Positions 46,101 to 58,100 of a stretch of 64,000 bases of DNA are shown piece by piece. Location of the stretch: the NCBI GenBank assembly GCA_030248215.1, contig JASANG010002951.1, positions 62,001 through 126,000 of the forward strand. The letters run 5' to 3'. The stretch is from Enoplolaimus lenunculus. Lineage: Eukaryota; Nematoda; Enoplea; Enoplida; Thoracostomopsidae. A model generated the notes under the pieces. The model was not told where the DNA came from and searched no databases. It worked only from the letters and a program-made list of their open reading frames with translations. Numbering within the stretch: position 1 is the first letter of the stretch; the number at the start of each line of letters is the position of its first letter. The position numbers and the translations under genes were made by a program.

Positions 46101-49100
46101 TTATAAAAACGTGAAAATGGTTAAGTAATCACTTAGCACGAACTTAAGTACTAAGTTGTATTTAAGTAAACAGGGTTTTGGAAACCCAGCCATTTAATAC
46201 TAAGTAAGTTTAGGTCGAACCTATTAATGTTAAAATAGTATTTATCTTAGAATAAAATACTAATTTCGTATTAGCAACATTGTGGTAAAATTAGAGCAGT
46301 GTAAGCTTTCACTCTGGAACTCAAAAACTCAAATTTTTCAAACATTTAAATTTTGATGTAGGATGATCCGGAGAAATCTATCGAAGTTCAAATATACAAA
46401 CAAATTTTCAAAATCAACTTATTCTTAGGCAACCGCAAGCTGGGAGTGGAACGAAATATTCGAAGACGCCCATGAAGCACATAAACAGAATTCTTAGATG
46501 TGTTTTTAACCAATCAACAACCGTAGTGCGCTTAACTGTTTGGTAGATCAATTATTAGATGGTGATTGGTCTTAAAAAATTCTATTACAATGTAAATCCC
46601 AGTGAATTGATTTTAACTCAGAGTGGATTTTAACTCAGAGTGAGTTGAATCACTCAGTCTGAGTTAGGAGTTTCAGAACTCAGAATTCTGAGCCAATAAA
46701 TCGCACTCTGACTTAATTATTTAACTCAAGCGGAATCAACTGAACTCAATGTGAGGATTAACTAAACTCAGTGTGAGTTAATATTTACTGGAATTAACTC
46801 AGAAATTATTAACTCTCTAGCAGAACTCATTGTGATTTACAGTGTAAAATATAAATACACACGGTAAAAAATGTATAGTGAACTATTTTAACCGCAAAAA
46901 GAGTGGATAAAAGCCATTAATAAGCGAAGCACAACAAAAATATTAAAAACAAAACTTAAGCCTCATTCACACGTGCAAGTTTTTGCAGAGAGAACTCGCA
47001 GCTGCAACTTGCCCGAAATACTTGCAGCTACAAGTATTTTCAACGTAACATTTCGATTGACCAATGAAACTATAGGTGCAAGAAATTCAAGCGAACTACA
47101 ACTGTGTTCTCAGGTGCGAATTAAATTCAATAGCATGAATACCAGTGAACAATTTGCAGCTGCAATGCAACGGCCTATGTTACTTTAAGGGGCGTCCAGG
47201 TTTCTGGTGGGTCCATAAAAGAGTAGGTTTGGATTCTAGATTACATTTTTTGCTTAGGCTTAGGTTATGGCTTAGGAACACATTTTGCAACGCTTAGGCT
47301 TAGGCTTAGGAACACATTTTTACAACGTTTAGACTTAGGCTTACGAATACGCTTAATCTACTGTTACGCCCCTTAAAGTAACATTGGCCCCAATAACTTT
47401 TAGAGATGCGAAACAAATATTTTTCTCGTTCGCTACGATCGCTCGTACACATTTTTCAGGCGAATCACGTACTTTCTGAAAGTACAAAATTTATAAGAAA
47501 CAAATACAAGCAACAGAGTTCATTAGTAACAGCCAATAGCCATGCAATTTGAGCGCTGGACTGTAATAGAGTTCAAATAGTAACAGCCAATAGCCATGCA
47601 ATTTGAGTACTGGACTGCAACAGAGTTCAATAGTAACATCCAATAGCCATGCAATTTGAGTGCTGGACTGCAACAGAGTTCAATAGCAACAACCAATAAC
47701 TATGCAATTTGTGAGCGCTGGATTGAATCACATTGGAGCTGATTGGATGAAAACTTACTGGTATATGGTAGCGAATGTCTTCTTCCAAAAGGAACCGCAG
47801 TTGGTTGTGTTGGTAAAACTTGACTTTGCCCAGGTCTCGGACTGATTTCAATATCATCACAATGTTGTAAACTTTGTTTTGCTTCACGATTGGTTACTCT
47901 GCTACCGTTATGAGATCCATGAGCCAATGGCAAGTCTCCTTTATGGCTTAAATACTGTAGCGAAAACGCATCCGTCGTTGATCCAGACAATTCAGTATAT
48001 TGAGATAATCGTTTTGGAGTCGCTAGTTCTTGACCCCCTTTAGACCTGGGGGTCAGTTGTTTGTGAATCTTGGAGTCGAGACGTTTCCAGACACCACCTG
48101 TACCCGGTGCAGCCGGTAAATCCGCAACCAGTTCAATTACTTTGTTCCATTTTGATTCTTGAAAACAATTAAATTTTGCCAATTGCTTGAAGTTCGCTCA
48201 TTAGCCCAGGATACCGGTTTACAGCTAAATCCGTAAGTGGGAGTTCATGGGATGAACCTCATTTTGTACGTGGCATTTAAGATACCGTTTCAGTTTGCAA
48301 CATAACAAACCATCCTTCCGAACTGTGGCCCGTGTAAAGATCAGGAGCGGAACGTTTTTCTGTGGGTCTTGAAAAGAGTAAGCTTAAAGCTTTAGGCTAA
48401 TTATTTGCTTGGCTTAGGCTTAGGCTTAGGCTTAGGAATATGTTTATTCTTATGCTTAGGCTTAGGAATATGCTCATTCTTATGTTTAGGCTTAGGATTA
48501 GGCTTGGGCTCAGGTTTGCAAATATTGAGCAATGTTGAACCTAGAGTTTGTTACCGATGCCTAATTTTTTAAATACACATCTGTCCGAGTCAAGTGAGTT
48601 GAAAATCACTGTACCAAAATTTGCGTGATTTCGTTTTCTAAAAAATCTCAAATTTTGACTACAGATGATAATTTTCAAACAACGAAATGTTATCTTCTTA
48701 ACAAACAGCATGAAACGTGACTGGTGAATATTGAAAATATATCAGAATAAAAAAAAAGCTGGAACGCCCAAAATACGTAATTTGATAATTATTTCAATTC
48801 GACAATTTTTCAAATGAAAAACAAAAAAATTAATATTACAAAGTACAACTCAATAAATTGCTAAAAATGTCGGCACGTAAATCAATGTTATACTGAATAC
48901 AGTACGAAAAAGTCTTCAGTTACTAAAAAATTAGAAATTGTATTGGCATAATTTTCAATTGCAGTATTTATGAACAGGGTTGTTGTCCGGAAAAAATACA
49001 GAAAAAAGTAATTATTTGTTTCCATTTTTCCATTTTTATCTCAGGTGTGCACTGCAAAAAATGCTGAGTCAAATTGACTCTCTCCGAAATAGGCTATACG

Positions 49101-52100
49101 TGAGTACACAAATTGAGTCAAATTCGACAACGCCAGAGGCAAATTCAACTCACTGAGTCGTCATATTTGACTCTGACGGAGTCGAATTTGACTCCGTTTG
49201 TGTAGTCCCGTAGAGCCTATTTCGGAAGCAGTCAATTTGACATAACATTTTTTGCAGTGTGGAAGGAAAAACGGAAAAAACAGCATTTTTCATCTTAATT
49301 TTTCCCCTTAAAAACAACCCTGATTAGAAATGTAGAATTTGTAAGAATTTTAAATTCGGTTTCGACCAAGCCTGTTTTCGTTGGTCTGACTTTTGGTTTC
49401 CACAAATTCCGAGTTCCGGTTCGGGTTTTTGTTGCAAAAAAATTAACCGACCGGGTATTTAGTTTCAAACGTTGCAAGTCTGGTACTCGAAACAATTTTC
49501 AAAAAGACATTTGTTTTTGTGATGCGACAGGGAACAGTGTATTTTGAGTTTTAAATCATTTATCCGTACTGATTACAATTTCAAACGGAAAAATAAATTA
49601 AAAAACACAAACGGAAACATTAAACACAACAAAAATAGAAACGAAAAATATCGTGCAAACCAAAACGAACGCGATAGCTATATAAATATAAATATAAATA
49701 TAAATATATATAGATATATATTTATTTATTTATATACATATATGTTTACGCTTATATTCTTAGTGCATCGGTTTTAGCTGCTGTTCTTAGCATTGCATTC
49801 AGACTGAAAAGGACACAAGTATAGAATCTAATCTAAAAGCTATAACCGCGGCTTGAAAATGTTAGATCTAATGCGGTGTTCACGTTACAACTGGGGCAAC
49901 CTGGAACACGTTTTGTCGCTTTTGCAATAGCGGGTAACAATTTGTGTGCACGTTGATCCGCTGTCAAATTCAAAAATTTTGAATTGTCTGCTATCCTGAT
50001 GTGATATTCTCTGTTTGTACTGCAATATCTATGATATTCGAAATTTTGTCCGTCAGTATCATGACATGTTTTTAAATGTCTGCAAGGTTGTGGTAAACTA
50101 ACCACAATGGCCTGTAGAATATCTTAGGTGCTAAAATTTAAAGTGTGAATTATTTGTACTTAGGAATATGCTTACGCAAAATTTCTGCCAGAAACAGAAC
50201 AATAAAAGCTAACTCAGTATTCGAAATCACTTAATACTACATTATCTGACTTTTCATTATGCTATTCGTGCGCACAAGTTACATTGTCCTACATAATATT
50301 ATGTGATATTCAATGATTACTAGAGATCCGGGATTTGTAAGCCAATGTCATATGACATTCAAATTTTAGCAACATAATCGCATGCAGATAACAAAATTTT
50401 ATGTTGACGTCTAATCAACATACACAAAACGTGTTCCGGGCTGCCACTGTTATACAGTGAACCCTACATAAGCTCAATCCTTTCTCACATGAATATTTTC
50501 TATTTCTTCTGAGACCTACTTTTATGCTAGGATTCGAACTCCAGTGAGTGGACTGGAAGGCGTATACCATCACCGCCCGGCTATAGGAGCTTGACGCTCA
50601 AGCCCGAGGGGGCTCTCACGTCTTGTGGTGATTTAGTACTATGTATACGTGTTGCAATTTTTAAACACGGTACAATATATTATTTAACGTATATACACTG
50701 CGCTGAGTTGCCTATAGGCAACTCAATGTGAGAAGGGGTTATAGATAGTAAACTGAAAATTTTTCGCTTTAATCATAAGTCTAAGGAAACACCAGATGCC
50801 TATGTGGTCTACGACTTTGTTCTTTATGTATTCTATCCATCAGAGGAGAAAAGCGTCTTATATAACTTATATGAAGTAGATAATAAATGTTAATTTAAAG
50901 GCGGTCAATCTTGTAAGAGTATATTTGTATATTTTTAAAATGAAATTAAACTTTTAGTCATTTTCCTAATTTCTAAGCTAATTTTAACCTATTAATTACC
51001 TGCATCTTTGGGTTTTGCAACGTTTGCCAGTTTTGGTTCGCTTCCGTTCGCCACTAACGACTCTGCGTCTCCGCTGGCAAAAGTCGCATGTTTTGTCGCC
51101 GGATGTTCAGTCGTTCGATCGGAAGACATTTCGTCGACTGTGTCACTTTGCTTGCCGACGTGAGTTTGTCGAATTTTATCCATTTTCTTACGAATTTTAG
51201 TCATAATGTCCGCTTCACGAGCTTGCTGTTCGGCAATTTCTGTTTTCATTATTTTGGTTATCAACTCTGCGCCTCTGAAATGAACCCAAATTTATTATGA
51301 TTATATTTAGCGCTGCTATCCTGACTCCGTTTACGCGCCCCCCCTCAGGCAAAACCTAAACGGCAGCATGAGCCTAAACATAAGCTAAAATTATACCAAA
51401 CTTTGCCGGGGTTTTTATAAAGAAAATTTGTGTTATGAACGGAAACATTTTTATGAAAATTTAAAATTGGAATACGACCGATGTCGGCATATCCATAATT
51501 TTCAAAAGTGAAACTCGAATTATTTTAAAGTATATTTATGCTGTTATTACGTTAAAATGTATTAATTTACCATTTAAACGCCAAACGTGCAACTATTAAC
51601 GGTTTCACAGCATCTACTGTATTGACCCGACTGAGTCAAATTCTACTTCGCCAGTGTCAAATTCGACTCATTGAGTCGGTATGTTTGACGTTAACGGAGT
51701 CGAATCTGACACTGTGTAGTGCCGTAGAGCCTTTTTCGGAGAGAGTCAATTTGACTTATCAGTTTTTGCAGTGTATGTGCGCAAATTGAGCAGCTTTATG
51801 CATAATTAACAAAATATACCATACGTTCGATTCTTGGAAGCAAAATGTAGCAAAGAAAAATAACTTTGATAGTCCATTTTTTTGAAAAATTCAAAATCAA
51901 TTTTAAATTAGGCCGCAAGTTTCAAAATACCTGGAGGCAAACACTTGTTGAGCTCGAAATTCAGTGACAACATGCTTCCAATAGTTACTGCCGAACATGC
52001 GTTTCTGTAGGATTAACACAACAAAGCAAATGCCGTCAAAAAGAATACCAGCTTCTTCAGTTGGAATATTACATTCTTCATTTCGTGCAGTACTGGGTCC

Positions 52101-55100
52101 TGAAACAAGAAATTATATTCTCAAATGTGTGTAGCATCTATCACCAGTTAAAAATGTCAAATACGAGATTTACAGAAGTGTTGGCCAAAATAATAACTAT
52201 ATTACGAACAAATATTACTAGTAGCTGCAGTTACATAAAATTTTGATGGTGTTGTGAAATGGATTTTTCATTTTGCACCTAGTGTACAAGATATATAATG
52301 TGGATGATGCTTGATGTGTAACTGTCGCAATGACTGGGGTTTGAACAGTTTCACATGTAAAAACATTGTTGACTTCTGCGTTAGAACGGTGTCCAAAATA
52401 CGAATGTGGAGCGTTCCAGCTTTAACATAGATATCATAATATATTTGGGTTTGCTTAAAAACACACAATGTCGCAGTAGAATCTTACAGAGTGTTGTCAA
52501 AATCTGTGAACTAACCTGTAGAATTGCTGGCGTTCAACTTAATGCATGCAATACCAAACAGTTGTATCACCCAACAATAACTTTTGTACAATCGTGTCAT
52601 GTACACGCATCCAACCGCCTGAAATAACAACAATTCAATTTAAAATTTAGAATTTATAGAGTTGCATAACATTTTATTGGGGACCCTCTTGTACCTGTTT
52701 GGGGGGGCGGGATGCAATATTCTGGAGTCGAAATAATGTTTTTTTCATTTTAATCAAATTTTCGTCACTATTGAGCTGTTACTTTGAAAATTTGCGTATT
52801 TATATTCTTAAATTCCTACGGGCTTGTAGCCAAAGGGGCAGAGGGGTGTTCAGTTTTTCCTGGAAAAATTTTGATCCACTTCCTAGAAAGTTTTCAACTT
52901 TGCTTGTAATTCATTGAAAATCCTTGAATGCCCTTCCTGAAAAATTTTCAGCTCCCCTAACGAGGTGAGCTGGCTACGGGCCTGAATTCCTAAATGTTAG
53001 AAACGAATTTTAAAAGTGTACAATTATCCTAACAACTTGTAACAGTGTTCTTGCAGTCTGCCAGAGTATTGTCAAGTTACGAGTTGCAATTATAATTGCA
53101 CAATATTGCATTATGCAGTTCTATTATACGCAGTGCAATTCAAAGTTTTGCGGTTGTTTAATTTCAGTTGTACGCGCGTGCATGCTGAGACGGAATCCCG
53201 CACGAAGCCAGCACGCTTTGCTACGGAGCTAAAAATAATTCAAAAATGGTATTCAAGTTTTTCCAATGAGTTATAGGCAAGGTTGAAAATTTTCTAGGAG
53301 GGCAGAACTTATTCAGGGGGCTGAGCCCAACCCATGCCCCCCTTGGCTAATGGCCCGTACTGGGTTCCAGTGTTTTTAGCGAAAACAATGGTAAACCAAA
53401 TTTTATGTAACGTTCACAATAACGATTTCCAGCTATGCCCACTAAAAACGTCATATAGTTGGTTCAAAACGTCATATGGTACGTTTAAAACGTCATATGG
53501 TACGTTTAAAACGTCATATGGTACATTTAAAACGTCATATGGTACGTTTAAAACGTCATACGGTACATTTAAAACGTCATATGGTACATTTAAAACGTCA
53601 TATGGTACGTTTAAAACGCCATATGGTACGTTTAAAACGTCATATGGTACGTTTAAAACGTCATATGGTACGTTTAAAACGTCATATGGTACGTTTAAAA
53701 CGTCATATGGTACATTCAAAACGTCATATGGTACATTTAAAACATGGTACGTTTAAAACGTCATATGGTACGTTTAAAACGTCATATGGTACATTTAAAA
53801 CGTCATATGGTACGTTTAAAACGTCATACGGTACATTTAAAACGTTATATGGTACATTTAAAACGTCATATGGTACGTTTAAAACGTCATATGGTACGTT
53901 TAAAACGTCATATGGTACGTTTAAAACGTCATATGGTACGTTTAAAACGTCATGGTTGGTTTAACGAGTGTAAACTTATTTTAATATACTCATTAGAAAT
54001 CAAGGTGTTGTCGAAATCCAAGCTTACTCAAATGAACGCTCTTCGTTCAATTATTAATATCTTTTTAGCTTATATGGGTTTATGAGTAGAAAAACTTCAT
54101 AATTCCGGGGATATGAGTTTTGCAGTTCGCTTACCTGTAAAATAGTTTTAATAAAAATCACACAAACGTTGTATCGAATAAGTATATTCCAGCTGAAAAT
54201 ATACGGAAAACTACACAACCAACTTAAATGGTAACAAATTGCAATTACTACACTAGCATTGTTTAATTCTGAGAAGGCAACAAACGTCGAACGAAACAAA
54301 AGACTAGTGCCTGTATTCTTAAATGCGTCTATCACCAGTTAGCGATATGGTTTTAAACTGACCAACATCTGTAAATTGCAGATTTCAAAATTGGCACAGA
54401 AGTAATGCGGGGTTCACGTTATAAATGGTGCAGCTGGGACACGTTTTGTCACGTTGTATATATTGGGTAACATTATGTCTGCGATGTAACCCGATATGAT
54501 ATTCCAAAAACAGTGGTTGTCTGCTAACATCACGTATCGGTCACGTTTTGTCTTTCAATATCATATGATATTCCCTACGTTGTCTGTCAATATCATAGGA
54601 TCGTTTTGAAAATGTCTACTGGCGGGAAATTCGAATCTTGTGGGAAACACAAATTTTGGCAGGAAATTTAAATTTTGGCGCAAAAATTCAAAATTTGGCG
54701 GGAAAATTCAAATTTTGGCAGAAAAAGTCGAATTTGGGAGGGAATAGTTAAAATTTTAGCTGATTGCATACGTCTTAAACTACATAATGGAATATCATAT
54801 GATACTCCAAATCCGTCTTTGAATATCATATCATATATGCTGTTAATTTGGAATATCATATGATATTCAACAATATGTCTGATTATGTCACGTGACATTC
54901 GAACACTTGTATGCTGAGATAACATAAATACCTGTGCTTTGTATAGCAATATCACATGATATTCGAATTTTGTCTGTCCGTATCATATGATGGTAACAAA
55001 AAGTTATGTTGATGTCGAATCAACATGTGACAAAACGTGACCCGACTGACCCAGTTATAACGTGAACCCCGCATAAGACAAACCAGATGCAAAAAAATGT

Positions 55101-58100
55101 ACTGAATTAAAAAAATTTATTTATTGGATTAAAAGCTAAGTGATCTTAACCACACTGGTGATAGGTGCTATACACATTTGATGATAGGGCTTAAGTGCTA
55201 AAATTTGAAAAACCTATTATTTAGCAACTGATCTATACAAAGCGAACCAGAAAGAAATGTGGCGATATTTGCTCAGAAAGTGACCTTTCATAACCAGAAA
55301 TATCCATGCGAAAATGTTCAGTAACACCAAGAGTGGTTGATGTCCGCCTTGCACAAGAGTGTGCAACTGCTTGGCCTGTGCGTGGTACTAAATGTACCAG
55401 CACGCGTTGCATTTTTGTTCGACCCCCCTCAATCAGGGGGGTTTAAGCAAGAGTGACAATAAAGTATGCTTCAGTACACCTACCCCCCTGATTTAAGGGG
55501 GGTCCACTATGTTGTTTAATCACACTAAAGATGTTTGTATGTGCATACAGACCCCCTAAACAAGCGGGGGTAGACCAAAAACAACGCGTGCCGGGTACAT
55601 TCTTTAATACACAGAATGTACCCAGTTGCACACTCTTGTTATAAAGAGTGATCATCCACTCTTGGTAAAACGAAGAAAGTCGGTTTTATGAAAGCTTGCG
55701 TTTACTTAATTCTAAAAATATGTCTTACTTAGAATAATATTTTTTCTAAATAAACCCTTATAGTGAGTGTAAAAGTGATATAATTTTCACTTCAACTAAA
55801 ATTGAAAGCATAGTTTGGTATAATTCAAAGTTTAAAATTCTGTAAAACTTACAGTTTAATAACAAACACAGTTGACCGCAAAAACAATTCGTTTCCGTTC
55901 CACAAAAACAAAAATGATGCAACGACGTAACCCATTGCGAATAGGGTCACTCGGCTTACACCAGCGATAAACACAACGGCCAATGTGCCCCAGTACGCGT
56001 GTACAAACAGTCCAACTTTTACAATATCCAAATACGATCTGAAATATTAGTAAAATCACCCAAATTTAAATATATATACTGTAAAAAATGGTGCGTCAAA
56101 TTGACTCTCTCCTAAATAGGCTTCCAGCACTGGTAGCACCAATTGCTAGTTGTTAATCAAGTAAGGGTTGCGCTATACTCGACGTCCTGGTCCGCCCGTC
56201 ACCGTCCGTCACCGTTCATATCATACGTACGTGAGTTATTTGCGTACGCTACCGCACGGTGACGGACCGCGCCGGACGTCAACAAAAGCATCATTACAGT
56301 GTTAGCACTTGCAACTGCGATAAAACTTTAATGATAACTTTCGCTTACCTCCCCGCCGCTCCAAAAAACATTGGCCCATGTATAAAGATAAGTGTGTGAC
56401 TAGAAACGAGTAAACTTACACTTTAGACTAAATTTTTTGCTTGACTTGCTTAGGAATATGTTCATTCTTACGCTTATGCTTCGGCTTACGTTTAGAAGTA
56501 TGCGTATAATACTGTTCTGTCACTGTTCTTTACATTGGCCAAAACATTTACCTGGTAAACGTTATAAAATCAGGTACAGGTATATTGACAACTTCGTAAT
56601 GTTTCAAATTTTCGTCGCTTTCTTGACTGTGACTGTTTGACAACTGCCTGGTGGTGTCAAAAATCTCCGAATTATCACCCCCCGGATAGCACTCGGGATA
56701 GAATGGTTGTTGTTCGAGTTGAAAGACGTAATATTGGCAAGATACAAACAGCAGTTGAGCGTAATCGGCTACAATATTGACCGCTGTCTACAATATCGCT
56801 AGATTTAGTCCTTATTGTAAGCAGCGGCGGATCAAAGAAATTACTGACATCGAGCTAGTAAAAGTTATGAAACACAATTTTTACTGTATGCTATATATGT
56901 GTGTCAATTTTCTGTAATGCAAAAATGGTAAAATATGAGGGATCTTACCATTGTACAACAGAAAATTACCTGTCAGGATCTACTCGTGACTATAAAGCAT
57001 CGAAGCGAAAATGTAAGCATTAGCCTAAAGCATAAACCTAAGCCTAATCGCTCCAATCTGTAAGTCTTTCAATGTCCTTGAAATAATTAACATGGACCAT
57101 TAGTGCCGAGTGTCAGTATCGCGCTGCCCATCCGAAAGAAGATCTCAAAGTATTTGAAACCAACTCAAGAACTGAGTTACCCGGTATGAATTTCTTGAAA
57201 TTTATGTCAAATTTACTCTCGTTCCATAAACGGGTTGGAGAAGGTCAAATACGTAACCAAACGATTGTTTAGCATAATTGCTTTCTATACAGAATGTACC
57301 CAGTTGCAATCTCTTACTTGTCTGAATCGTCATTTTCGATTCTTAGACCATTTAATGTGTTTCAAACAGGGTTGGGCACCGGAAAATAACCAACGAAAAA
57401 AACTGTTTTTTTCGGTCGATTCAATATTTCCGGAAAAGACCAACCCTGGTTTAAAATAAATTATTAATTAAACGCTTCAGACTAACCTAGTATTTTGATT
57501 GGATTAGGAGGTCTGATGAAATTGGGCAAATACAGCCATTCAATGAAACTGCGGTTCACACCTGACCAAGGATAACCTAAAACATTAATAATTCATTCTC
57601 GTATTTGACAAAAAATCTACTTGATAAATAGACAACTTAGAACTAAACTTTTCAATATTCAACACATTCCACTGCAAAAATTATTTTTATCAAAGCATTG
57701 ACTTATGATTATACCTCGAGAAACTTAAGCCAAAAAGCATACGCCTACCAGTCTCTAAGTCACCTAGTCTCCTGAACTCCCAATACACATGATCCTAAAA
57801 TTAATTAGGGCCAAAACATTAATAAAGCTGAAGGAATATATAATATATAATATATGTATATATTATATATTATATATGTATATTATATATATTAAAGCTG
57901 GAACGCCCCACATATGTATTTTGGCCAACTTTACAGCATTACTTTGTTTACAATAACTTCTTAAGAAATACACGTGATTGCTCCATGAAAAAAATTTGCA
58001 AAGATTTGTGCTTTCACTAATGTATTTTTATACTGTCTATCGATGTTCCTGTACGCAAGTTATTGTGGAAGATGCATTACACAAAAAAATAAAATATAAA

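Noticed and set aside
53444-53956. CRISPR-like array
   Set aside because: Units are contiguous with no spacers, and the genome is eukaryotic.
53334-54085. Several overlapping long open frames on both strands
   Set aside because: They are by-products of a 21-bp tandem array, whose period is a multiple of three and which lacks stops; no start context, splice logic or homology.
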